Assembly (NCBI GenBank): GCA_002169845.1
Contig: NHIM01000008.1
Location: forward strand, 1 to 6,673
Length of the DNA: 6,673 bases
Direction: 5' to 3'
Origin: Acidimicrobiaceae bacterium TMED189
GTDB taxonomy: Bacteria > Actinomycetota > Acidimicrobiia > Actinomarinales > Actinomarinaceae
Shown: positions 1-6,527 of the stretch, piece by piece
How positions within the stretch are numbered: position 1 is the stretch's first letter
How the letters are laid out: every line of letters begins with the position of its first letter
The notes under the pieces: model-generated
Told to the model about the DNA's origin: nothing
The model's database searches: none
What the model saw: the letters and a program-made list of their open reading frames with translations, nothing else
Translations under genes and position numbers: made by a program

Positions 1-84
1 CCAAATAAGTAAAATTGTGTTGGTTAACAAAAGCCCCAAAATAAGAAAGGCTTTCGTTATTCCAATTATTAAATCAGTTGACAC
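1..84 (-). CDS. nuoH: NADH-quinone oxidoreductase subunit H, 5' end only (partial)
   Basis: NuoH is the membrane subunit of complex I that forms much of the quinone-access chamber and joins the peripheral arm to the proton-pumping arm. Only the first 28 codons are visible; the window edge cuts the rest. Read from a GTG at 84-82, the protein begins MSTDLIIGITKAF and continues into a hydrophobic stretch (about residues 11-28, rich in L and I), matching the first transmembrane helix expected at the NuoH N-terminus. The start is chosen because an in-frame TAA lies immediately upstream (87-85) and a good Shine-Dalgarno sequence (GAGGG, 95-91) sits six bases before the GTG. The gene overlaps the end of nuoG by 11 nt in another frame. 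The assignment rests on position directly after nuoG and on hydrophobicity, because no diagnostic NuoH motif lies in the visible part. Confidence 0.82.
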   Translation of the reverse strand, partial: MSTDLIIGITKAFLILGLLLTNTILLIW

Positions 85-2407
85 TTAATTCCCTCATATT
101 TTTAGCCTCTTTAATATCAAAATCTTTTGTTGGGTCTAGTTTTTCGAAACCTCTTCTATTAATGGGCACAGAAATAAGATTATCCGGAAGAAGATTATTT
201 AATTTTATATTTACAAAAATTGACGCCGAACCTTGGATTAAATTAGCAACATTTGATTCAATACCGTATTTTTCCAAAGTTCTTGAATTCAATTCAATAA
301 ATCTCTCTGAGCCGAGCATAGAAATTGATGGTGAGTTTATTTGAGTACTCGAGTCTCCGTAAAGTCGTTTAATCATTAACAGAGATATGTTACTTGCTTC
401 AACATCCTTAATATTTAAATTAATTTCTTTATAATTTAAGATTCCAAAAAGATTTGATGGTTTATTGAGGTTATCAAATGATGGTAAGTCTTCGCTGATT
501 TTGTATTCTTCAGCTAACGCTTTATTCAAATCAATAACATTGTCGTAGTTGATATCATTCCCAAGAGATTTAGCAATCATTATGAGGTACTCCCATTCAG
601 AAAGTGTTGATCCTGGATCAGGAAGAATTTTATTTTGCTTCATAATCCTCATCTCCATATTTGTAATAGTGCCTTCTTTTTCACCATAAGCAGTCGTTGG
701 TAGTATCAAGTCAGCAAGTTCTGTTGTTTCATTTTTAAAAATATCAAGTGAGATAACATAATCTGCATCTAGAAGAAGGTCTTTTATTTGTGATCCAAAG
801 AATGATGAGTTAATAGGATTTGCGCCAATAGTGAATATAATATTCTTTTTTGAATTTTCATATTCCTCACAGAATTCGTTTAATCCCTTTAGCTGATCAA
901 TCTGCTGTAAAGCACCAAAGGTATTCGCTTTACTAAAGCAATTTAGAACCTTAAGATCAGAAACTTTTTGAAGGTGTTCAATTAATTGATCTAAAGAATT
1001 TTTTTTCTGTAAAGGAGTAGATTTTCCAATAATGGTTGTTACTTTTTTATTTTCAATAATACTTTTTAGTTCTTTAATATTGCTTAAGCTTGTTTTCAGT
1101 TCAAAATTATTTGAAACAACTTCAGATCCAAGATATAAATCTGAGAGACTTTCTAAAGCAGTATTGGTGTGTCCAAATACAATTAACTTCACTCCGTTTT
1201 TAACGGCTTTTTTTATCCTTAGATACAATACGGGTAAATTATCCTTAATATCTTCTGCCCATACGACGATAGCTTCTGAAGAATCTAAGTCTTCAAATGT
1301 GGCATTTTCATATTCGTCACCAAAATATCCGTTAAATATGTGATCATCAGCAAAGTAGACATTGGATTTATCCTTACTTAGAAACTGATTTCTATTTAGC
1401 AGATTAGCAAATTTGTTTATAACAAAATATTCTTCATTTGTACTGTTTGCGCCGACAATAAACTTTATATCTGGATTATCAAGCTCTTGAACTTTGTTTT
1501 TAATTTTTTCATTCGCATCGGAGATGCTAATAATTTCATGACTCTCATCGTTCTTCGAGAAAATATTTAATAATCTATTTTCTGAATGTAAATATTCAAA
1601 ATTATATCTCCCTTTATCTGAGAGCCATCCTTGATTTGTGAACTCATTATCTTCACCTAGTATTCTTAACATTTTATTTTGAGATACATTTAGTTCTACT
1701 GAACAACCCACAGAACAACAGTTACACGTTGACGAAACTTTTTTCAAATCCCAGGGCCTTGCTTTAAACCTGTAACTAGTTGCAGTTAGTGCTCCAACAG
1801 GACAAATTTGCACTGTATTGCCAGAAAAATAAGACTTAAAAGGCTCATCCGGAAATGTATTGACTTGGGTTTTATTTCCTCTTTGGATAAATTCTATCAA
1901 TGGGTCTCCTGATATTTCATCAGAAAACCTTGTACATCTTGCGCATAAAATACATCTCTCTCTGTCGAGTAAAACAATATCTGAAACAGGAATTGGCTTT
2001 TCAAAATGTCTTTTTTCTTCTATAAATCTTGACTCACCGGGTCCATAAGCCATGGTCTGGTCCTGAAGTGGGCACTCTCCAGCTTTGTCACATATTGGAC
2101 AATCCAGAGGATGATTTATGAGCAAAAATTCTAAAACACCTTCTTGAGCTTTTTTAACAATGTCGGATTCAGTTTCAACTGATAAATCTTCTGTCACTTG
2201 TGTAGTACAAGATGGTACCAATGCTTTTCCTCTCGGGGTATCTATCTCAACTAAGCACATTCGACACATTCCAACTGGATCTAGTCTTTTATGCCAACAA
2301 AATCTTGGAATATGAATCCCTGAATCTTCACATGCTTCAATAAGCAGCTGCCCCTGTTTACCTTCAAGTTGTTTACCGTCAACTGTAAAAGTTATTTTTT
2401 CACTCAA
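74..2407 (-). CDS. nuoG: NADH-quinone oxidoreductase subunit G (complex I 75 kDa-type iron-sulfur subunit)
   Basis: NuoG carries electrons from the NADH site toward the quinone module in the cytoplasmic arm of complex I. At 777 residues it is a normal size for bacterial NuoG. An N-terminal ferredoxin-like domain has N1b ligands C37, C48, C51 and C67. The His-Cys motif H99, C103, C106, C112 binds N5, and C152, C155, C158 with C202 bind N4. A molybdopterin-oxidoreductase-like domain follows from about residue 225, with a GANP motif (528-531), the ADLILPTTAYGEKEGT block (565-580) and a C-terminal beta domain (about 690-755). For the accessory N7 cluster, C228, C231 and C235 are present but the fourth position (263) is Ser. 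The start codon is TTG, overlapping the nuoF stop as TTGA. No ATG, GTG or other TTG occurs upstream before an in-frame stop, and the next Met (47) would lose C37. The middle of the protein is rich in Asn, Lys, Ser and Ile and less conserved than the first 220 residues. Family assignment is certain; the start is very likely. Confidence 0.97.
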   Translation of the reverse strand: MSEKITFTVDGKQLEGKQGQLLIEACEDSGIHIPRFCWHKRLDPVGMCRMCLVEIDTPRGKALVPSCTTQVTEDLSVETESDIVKKAQEGVLEFLLINHPLDCPICDKAGECPLQDQTMAYGPGESRFIEEKRHFEKPIPVSDIVLLDRERCILCARCTRFSDEISGDPLIEFIQRGNKTQVNTFPDEPFKSYFSGNTVQICPVGALTATSYRFKARPWDLKKVSSTCNCCSVGCSVELNVSQNKMLRILGEDNEFTNQGWLSDKGRYNFEYLHSENRLLNIFSKNDESHEIISISDANEKIKNKVQELDNPDIKFIVGANSTNEEYFVINKFANLLNRNQFLSKDKSNVYFADDHIFNGYFGDEYENATFEDLDSSEAIVVWAEDIKDNLPVLYLRIKKAVKNGVKLIVFGHTNTALESLSDLYLGSEVVSNNFELKTSLSNIKELKSIIENKKVTTIIGKSTPLQKKNSLDQLIEHLQKVSDLKVLNCFSKANTFGALQQIDQLKGLNEFCEEYENSKKNIIFTIGANPINSSFFGSQIKDLLLDADYVISLDIFKNETTELADLILPTTAYGEKEGTITNMEMRIMKQNKILPDPGSTLSEWEYLIMIAKSLGNDINYDNVIDLNKALAEEYKISEDLPSFDNLNKPSNLFGILNYKEINLNIKDVEASNISLLMIKRLYGDSSTQINSPSISMLGSERFIELNSRTLEKYGIESNVANLIQGSASIFVNIKLNNLLPDNLISVPINRRGFEKLDPTKDFDIKEAKNMRELSVN
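91..95 (-). promoter_or_regulatory. Ribosome binding site deciding the nuoH GTG start
   Basis: GAGGG on the minus strand, inside the last codons of nuoG, stands six bases before the GTG at 84-82. With the in-frame TAA just upstream of that GTG, it fixes the nuoH start inside nuoG. The sequence is seen directly; its function is inferred. Confidence 0.65.
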
Positions 2408-3693
2408 CTTATAACTACTTTCTTTGGTAATAAGATTTCAACTTCTGACCTAAAGTCTTTCATTAAAGAAACAATTGACGCAGTTGCAGAAGGACCAAGA
2501 GGACATATTGTCGTCATTTTTGGAGGCCATGTAAGTCCAGGTGAGATATTATCACAAACATCAAGTAGCAAATCTATATCTGACATACGTCCACGACCTG
2601 AAGCTATTCTTTCTAATATGTTTTCAAGCCAGGTGGTTCCTTCTCTACAAGGAGTACATTGGCCACAAGATTCATGTGCAAAGAAACTTACTAAGCTTTT
2701 TGCTGCTAAAACTAGATTTGTATCTTCATCCATCATTACTACTGCTCCAGAACCAAGCATGGATCCTTCATTTGCAACATCATCTATTGTCATTTTGACA
2801 TCTAGTTGATCTCCTCTGAGCCATGGAGCTGATGCTCCTCCTGGAATATATGCTTTGATGGCTTTATTTTTAACTCCCTTACCTAAAGTATCTACAAATT
2901 CTCCAAATGAAGATCCCATCTCTATTTCGTAGTTTCCAGGATTATTTATGTGTCCGGAAAGACTGAAAATTCTTGTTCCTGTTGAGCCTTCAACTCCTAA
3001 ACTTGAATAATCTTTTCCAGAGTTACTCATTATCCACGGAACAGAAGAAATGGTTTCAACATTATTTACAAGCGTAGGTTTGTTATACAAGCCTTTTACT
3101 GCCGGAAAAAATGGTGGTTTTAATCTAGGTTCTCCCCTTCTCCCTTCCAGTGAATTTAGTAAAGCAGTTTCCTCTCCACATATATATGCTCCTGCCCCCA
3201 GGTGTACCACTATGTCCAAATTCATAGAAGATCCAAATATATTCTCTCCTAAGTATCCTTTTTCATAAGCTTGCTCAACAGCACTTTGAACTCTTCTTGC
3301 TGGCTTTGCGTATTCACCTCTTATATATATGAAAGCCTTTGATATATTTGCAGCAAAACAAGTGATTATCATTCCTTCGATTAATTGGTGCGGGTCTCTT
3401 TCGAGAAGAATTCTATCTTTAAAAGTCCCTGGCTCAGATTCATCACCGTTTATAACAAGATATCTTTCTTCATCTTCTGCTAAAAAGCCCCATTTTACCC
3501 CTGTAGGAAAGCCAGCTCCTCCTCTACCTCTAATGTTAGAATCTTTGATTTCTTGGAGTACATCTTCAGGAGTACCAGACTTCAGTACTTTTTTAACAGA
3601 TTTATATCCACCATTTTTTTCATAAGATTTCAGTGAGTGACTGTCTTCAGGATTTTCTCTCATATGTTTTGTCAAAAGAAGAGTTTCTTTCAT
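2404..3693 (-). CDS. nuoF: NADH-quinone oxidoreductase subunit F (NADH- and FMN-binding, 51 kDa-type)
   Basis: NuoF is the entry point of complex I: it binds NADH and FMN, takes the hydride and passes electrons to its [4Fe-4S] cluster N3. At 429 residues it is a normal length. The glycine-rich nucleotide motif RGRGGAGFPTGVKW lies at residues 55-68, the GDESEPGT block at 83-90, and the FMN-side GAGAYICGEETALLNSLEG block at 166-184. Cluster N3 ligands are C343, C346 and C349 in SCGQCTPCREG, plus C397. The region before the fourth cysteine is unusual: it reads CDNISPGLTWPPKMTTICPLGPSA (380-403) where most families have a shorter CDNIxGxxFCALGD-type stretch. The ATG overlaps the nuoE stop as ATGA and has the strongest ribosome binding site in the window. 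The gene ends in TGA shared with the TTG start of nuoG. Function is certain from motifs and context. Confidence 0.98.
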   Translation of the reverse strand: MKETLLLTKHMRENPEDSHSLKSYEKNGGYKSVKKVLKSGTPEDVLQEIKDSNIRGRGGAGFPTGVKWGFLAEDEERYLVINGDESEPGTFKDRILLERDPHQLIEGMIITCFAANISKAFIYIRGEYAKPARRVQSAVEQAYEKGYLGENIFGSSMNLDIVVHLGAGAYICGEETALLNSLEGRRGEPRLKPPFFPAVKGLYNKPTLVNNVETISSVPWIMSNSGKDYSSLGVEGSTGTRIFSLSGHINNPGNYEIEMGSSFGEFVDTLGKGVKNKAIKAYIPGGASAPWLRGDQLDVKMTIDDVANEGSMLGSGAVVMMDEDTNLVLAAKSLVSFFAHESCGQCTPCREGTTWLENILERIASGRGRMSDIDLLLDVCDNISPGLTWPPKMTTICPLGPSATASIVSLMKDFRSEVEILLPKKVVIS

Positions 3694-4304
3694 TTTTTCT
3701 CCTTTGTCGTATCATAAGTTTGAAAACCTGGAACAGGGCTCGTTGTGCCATTATTGTCTGCAATAGCCCAATCAAATGACTTGACTCCACCAAACTTATC
3801 TTGAAGCTCATCAGCAACTACGATTTCAGGCTCTTCTTCTTTTAGCCACTTGCATAAATCTATAGCTTTCTCGGGTGTGAGACCTTCGACGGTCTCATAG
3901 TTAACTTGAATTGCCGGTGCTCCGCCACAAGCTCCGATGCACTCAACGGACTCATAAGTAAAGAAATTTTCATTATCTGTTTCGTTGCTGCTTAACCCTG
4001 TAAAATTTTTAACACTATTAATTACTTCACTTGAGTTACTTATCTCACAAGAAATTGATTTACAAACACTGAGTAAGTACTTTCCTGTTGGCTCTTGTTT
4101 GTACATTGAATAAAAAGAAGCTACAGATTGCACCTGGACTTCTGTAATTCCAACTAGATCACTAATTTCTACAATTGATTCATTAGAAATATATCCATCT
4201 TTATCTTGTGCTAAGTAAAGGAGGGGTCCTAATGCAGACCTTTTTTGAGGATACATTTCAATAATTTGTTTTGCCTTTTCTAATCTTTCTGTTTCCCAAC
4301 TCAT
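3690..4304 (-). CDS. nuoE: NADH-quinone oxidoreductase subunit E (24 kDa-type [2Fe-2S] subunit)
   Basis: NuoE pairs with NuoF at the tip of the peripheral arm and holds the [2Fe-2S] cluster N1a in a thioredoxin-like fold. The 204-residue protein has a helical N-terminal part with the family-typical segment YPQKRSALGPLLYLAQDKDGYIS (18-40) and VASFYSMY (51-58). The cluster ligands are C71 and C76 (C-x4-C) and C112 and C116 (ECIGACGGAP). After the fold there is a tail of about 50 residues (about 150-204), acidic at first, then Gly, Thr, Pro and Asn rich, and ending in KEKK; E. coli-type NuoE lacks most of this. The ATG overlaps the nuoD stop as ATGA, with a GGAG ten bases upstream. Residues, length and the position between nuoD and nuoF make the assignment secure. 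The role of the tail is unknown. Confidence 0.97.
   Translation of the reverse strand: MSWETERLEKAKQIIEMYPQKRSALGPLLYLAQDKDGYISNESIVEISDLVGITEVQVQSVASFYSMYKQEPTGKYLLSVCKSISCEISNSSEVINSVKNFTGLSSNETDNENFFTYESVECIGACGGAPAIQVNYETVEGLTPEKAIDLCKWLKEEEPEIVVADELQDKFGGVKSFDWAIADNNGTTSPVPGFQTYDTTKEKK
3699..3705 (-). promoter_or_regulatory. Strong ribosome binding site of nuoF
   Basis: AAAGGAG on the minus strand stands five adenines before the nuoF ATG at 3693-3691. It is encoded by the last codons of nuoE (Lys-Glu-Lys-Lys-stop), so the NuoE C-terminal tail doubles as the nuoF translation signal. It is the best match to a Shine-Dalgarno consensus in the window. Confidence 0.75.
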
Positions 4305-5656
4305 CTATCTACATCTCCAATTACTGGATCTAAGGATGCAATTGCTGCAACAGCATCAGCGATTGGGCTATCTGCCATAACAATAGGTAAAGCCTGAAGA
4401 TTACAAAATGATGGGCCTCTAACATGCATGCGATAAGGCTTGGAAGAGCCATCTGAAACTATATAGCAACCCAATTCTCCTCTTGGAGATTCAACGGCTA
4501 CATAGGCCTCCCCTTCGGGAACTTTAAATCCCTCAGTATAAATTTTGAAATGGTGAATCAGTGCCTCCATGGATTCATCTAATCTTTTTCTTGGTGGAGG
4601 AGTAACTTTTTTATCTTGAATTTTATATGGACCTTTGGGCATATTATCCATTGCTTGCTCTACAATTTTTAAACTCTCTAGAATTTCAAGTACTTTAATT
4701 CTCCAGCGAGCAAATACATCACTCTCTTGTAAAACAGGCACATCAAAATCAAATTTTTCAATTCCAGAATAGGGTTGCATTTTTCTTAGATCCCAACCGT
4801 GTCCGGATGCCCTCAAGCTGGGACCAGTGATACCATAAGCAAGACATTCTTCAGCAGTTAAAATTCCTACATTTTGTAATCGCCCTTTCCATATTGGATT
4901 ATCAAGCAACATTTCGTCATAATCTTTTAGCTTTTCAGGAATAATTTTTAATATTTCTTTTACATCTTTTTGCCAATCATCTGGTAAATCTGCTGCTACA
5001 CCTCCTGGTCGGATGTAGTTATGATTCATTCTTAATCCAGTTGTCTTTTCAAAAAAGTTCAGTACTAATTCTCTTTCTCTAAAGCCAAATATCATCATAG
5101 AGAGTGCACCTATATCCATACCTCCAGTCGCAAGGGCGACTAGATGTGAAGAAATCCTATTTAACTCTGTCATTAATATTCTTATTGTTTGTGCTCGGAC
5201 AGGAACTTCCATATCTAGAAGCTTCTCGGTTGTAAGTGAAAAAACAAGCTCATTGAAAAAAGGTGATAGATAATCCATTCTGGTTGTATTGGTTGGTCCC
5301 TGGAGATAAGTAAGTTCTTCACCAGTTTTCTCCATACCAGTATGTAGGTATCCAATAATAGGTTTTACTCTTCGAACTGCTTCACCCTCTAGTTCAACTT
5401 GAAGTCTTAAAACTCCATGTGTTGAAGGATGTTGAGGTCCCATATTGACTATCATTCTTTCATCTTCAGAAGTTTCTTCTTCAACAAAATAATCGTCAAC
5501 TACATCAGATCCTGTTTGAATTTTTATTTGCTGCTCAGATTCCTCGTCGTTCATTTTTTGAGAACCTTCATCAGTAGATGCTATGTTCCAACCTCCTTCT
5601 TCAGAGTTGGTGGCCCAGAAATCTAAATCTTCCGAGTTTTCTTTATTTTTAACCAT
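4301..5656 (-). CDS. nuoD: NADH-quinone oxidoreductase subunit D (49 kDa-type, quinone-site subunit)
   Basis: NuoD descends from the large subunit of [NiFe] hydrogenases and, with NuoB, builds the quinone pocket near cluster N2. The 451-residue protein has the family signature NMGPQHPSTHGVLRL (71-85), GYLHTGMEK (102-110), TNTTRMDYLSPF (122-133), the IRPGG block (215-219) and the terminal DPVIGDVDR (443-451). Aligned by eye to Thermus Nqo4 with a constant offset of 42, the quinone-site residues His38, Tyr87 and Asp139 correspond to H80, Y129 and D181, all present. The stretch TPPPRKRLDESMEALIHHFKIYTEGFKVPEGE looks actinobacterial. Residues 1-67 form an acidic extension of low sequence complexity. 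The ATG at 5656 is chosen because it follows the nuoC stop by only two bases. An internal ATG (Met35, 5554-5552) with a purine-rich GAAGG upstream is an alternative and would shorten the extension. The start has only a weak GGA signal, so coupling to nuoC is likely. Confidence 0.97.
   Translation of the reverse strand: MVKNKENSEDLDFWATNSEEGGWNIASTDEGSQKMNDEESEQQIKIQTGSDVVDDYFVEEETSEDERMIVNMGPQHPSTHGVLRLQVELEGEAVRRVKPIIGYLHTGMEKTGEELTYLQGPTNTTRMDYLSPFFNELVFSLTTEKLLDMEVPVRAQTIRILMTELNRISSHLVALATGGMDIGALSMMIFGFRERELVLNFFEKTTGLRMNHNYIRPGGVAADLPDDWQKDVKEILKIIPEKLKDYDEMLLDNPIWKGRLQNVGILTAEECLAYGITGPSLRASGHGWDLRKMQPYSGIEKFDFDVPVLQESDVFARWRIKVLEILESLKIVEQAMDNMPKGPYKIQDKKVTPPPRKRLDESMEALIHHFKIYTEGFKVPEGEAYVAVESPRGELGCYIVSDGSSKPYRMHVRGPSFCNLQALPIVMADSPIADAVAAIASLDPVIGDVDR
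4315..4318 (-). promoter_or_regulatory. Ribosome binding site of nuoE inside nuoD
   Basis: GGAG on the minus strand lies ten bases before the nuoE ATG (4304-4302), within the codons for the conserved NuoD C-terminus Gly-Asp-Val-Asp-Arg. The spacing is longer than the usual five to eight bases. The nuoB/nuoC junction has the same arrangement. Confidence 0.5.
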
Positions 5657-5658
5657 AA

Positions 5659-6069
5659 CTAATCCACACTCGGGGCGTTTTTGAACTGTACAGGAATCCT
5701 TCCAGATCCATAATCTTTTCTAAGAGGATGTCCTATCCAATCATCTGGCATCAAAATTCTTGTTAGCTCTGGATGATTTTCAAAAATTATTCCAAACATG
5801 TCAAAAACTTCTCTTTCATAAAAATTTGCACCAGGATAAATATCTGTGATTGAAGGAATTGTGAGTGTATCGTCTTGTACTTGCACTTTAATAGTTTTTC
5901 TGAGATTCTTAGAAAGAGATAGAAGGTTTACGATTATTTCAAATCTAGGTTCTTTTTTTCTAAACCAGTCAACAGCAGTGAGATCAACCATCATCTCATA
6001 TCCCTCATCGAATAAGGACTTCACATATTTGTGGTATTCGTTAATCTCAATCTCTTGTACTTCATTCAT
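5659..6069 (-). CDS. nuoC: NADH-quinone oxidoreductase subunit C (30 kDa-type)
   Basis: NuoC is a cofactor-free structural subunit of the quinone module that packs against NuoD and NuoB. The 136-residue protein is short and is essentially the core 30 kDa domain. [21 protein letters not shown] (32-52) is the first conserved strand region. The family signature runs from [19 protein letters not shown] (84-102) through [18 protein letters not shown] (104-121). The end, [12 protein letters not shown], resembles the short IPV-(E/Q)-(Y/F)-K tail of actinobacterial NuoC. There is no fusion to NuoD, unlike E. coli NuoCD. The ATG overlaps the nuoB stop as ATGA, with GGAG ten bases upstream; the TAG stop is two bases before nuoD. 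The small size is read as a compact family form and not as truncation, because the signature is intact and both gene junctions are tight. Confidence 0.96.
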   Translation of the reverse strand: MNEVQEIEINEYHKYVKSLFDEGYEMMVDLTAVDWFRKKEPRFEIIVNLLSLSKNLRKTIKVQVQDDTLTIPSITDIYPGANFYEREVFDMFGIIFENHPELTRILMPDDWIGHPLRKDYGSGRIPVQFKNAPSVD

Positions 6070-6527
6070 CTATTAATTTCTCCGGCCATAATCTTGTCAT
6101 GTAAAGTTAAAATTCCATGCATTAATGACTGTGGTCCTGGAGGACAGCCCGGAACATAAATATCTACAGGTACGATATGATCTACGCCCTGTACTAATGC
6201 GTAATTGTTAAACATACCGCCGGTTGATGAGCATGCTCCCATGGCAATGACCCATTTTGGCTCTGCCATCTGATCATATACTTGTCTCAATACTGGAGCC
6301 ATTTTTTGTGAAACTCTTCCAGCAACAATCATTAAGTCAGCTTGACGAGGAGAGGCTCTAAATACTTCCATACCATACCGTGCTAGATCATATTTAGCTG
6401 AACCGGCAGCCATCATTTCTATAGCACAACAAGCTAAACCAAAAGTTACGGGCCACATTGACTGTGTTCTGGACCATCTAACTGCTTTATCAATCGTTGT
6501 TGTAAAAATATTATCTGGTGAATACAT
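6066..6527 (-). CDS. nuoB: NADH-quinone oxidoreductase subunit B (PSST-type, cluster N2)
   Basis: NuoB holds the terminal [4Fe-4S] cluster N2, which reduces quinone at the NuoB/NuoD interface. The 153-residue protein shows the N2 ligands C33 and C34 (tandem cysteines in [11 protein letters not shown]), C99 (GACSSTGG) and C128 (VPGCPPGP). Other conserved blocks are SMWPVTFG (23-30), [21 protein letters not shown] (50-70) and the C-terminal [12 protein letters not shown]. It is at the short end for the family, because the variable N-terminus before the cysteines is trimmed. The ATG shares one base with the nuoA stop (TAATG). Upstream in frame there is no other ATG, GTG or TTG before a stop, so the start is well supported. 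A purine-rich AAAAGG (6540-6535) seven bases upstream serves as ribosome binding site. Confidence 0.98.
   Translation of the reverse strand: MYSPDNIFTTTIDKAVRWSRTQSMWPVTFGLACCAIEMMAAGSAKYDLARYGMEVFRASPRQADLMIVAGRVSQKMAPVLRQVYDQMAEPKWVIAMGACSSTGGMFNNYALVQGVDHIVPVDIYVPGCPPGPQSLMHGILTLHDKIMAGEINR
6080..6083 (-). promoter_or_regulatory. Ribosome binding site of nuoC inside nuoB
   Basis: GGAG on the minus strand lies ten bases before the nuoC ATG (6069-6067), in the codons for the NuoB C-terminus Gly-Glu-Ile-Asn-Arg. The whole junction (GGAGA ... ATAGATGA) closely resembles the nuoD/nuoE junction. Confidence 0.5.

Noticed and set aside
1032..1343. Plus-strand open frame of about 100 codons, one of several opposite nuoG
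   Set aside because: It lies wholly antisense to a well-conserved gene, shows no recognisable motif, and is the kind of shadow frame expected in AT-rich coding sequence.
74..2407. NuoG as a formate dehydrogenase or other molybdenum enzyme
   Set aside because: The molybdopterin-like domain is present, but the N-terminal N1b, N5 and N4 ligand set and the position between nuoF and nuoH are those of complex I, where this domain carries no catalytic molybdenum site.
2369..2809. Plus-strand open frame of 146 codons opposite the 3' end of nuoF
   Set aside because: It is the longest antisense frame, but it covers the N3 cysteine region of nuoF and its translation is Ser/Thr-rich with no domain. The coding constraint belongs to the minus strand.
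5659..6069. nuoC as a truncated or decayed gene because it is only 136 codons
   Set aside because: The 30 kDa signature is intact, the frame is clean, and both junctions are tight. The short form with an IPVQFKNAP ending fits a compact actinobacterial-type NuoC.
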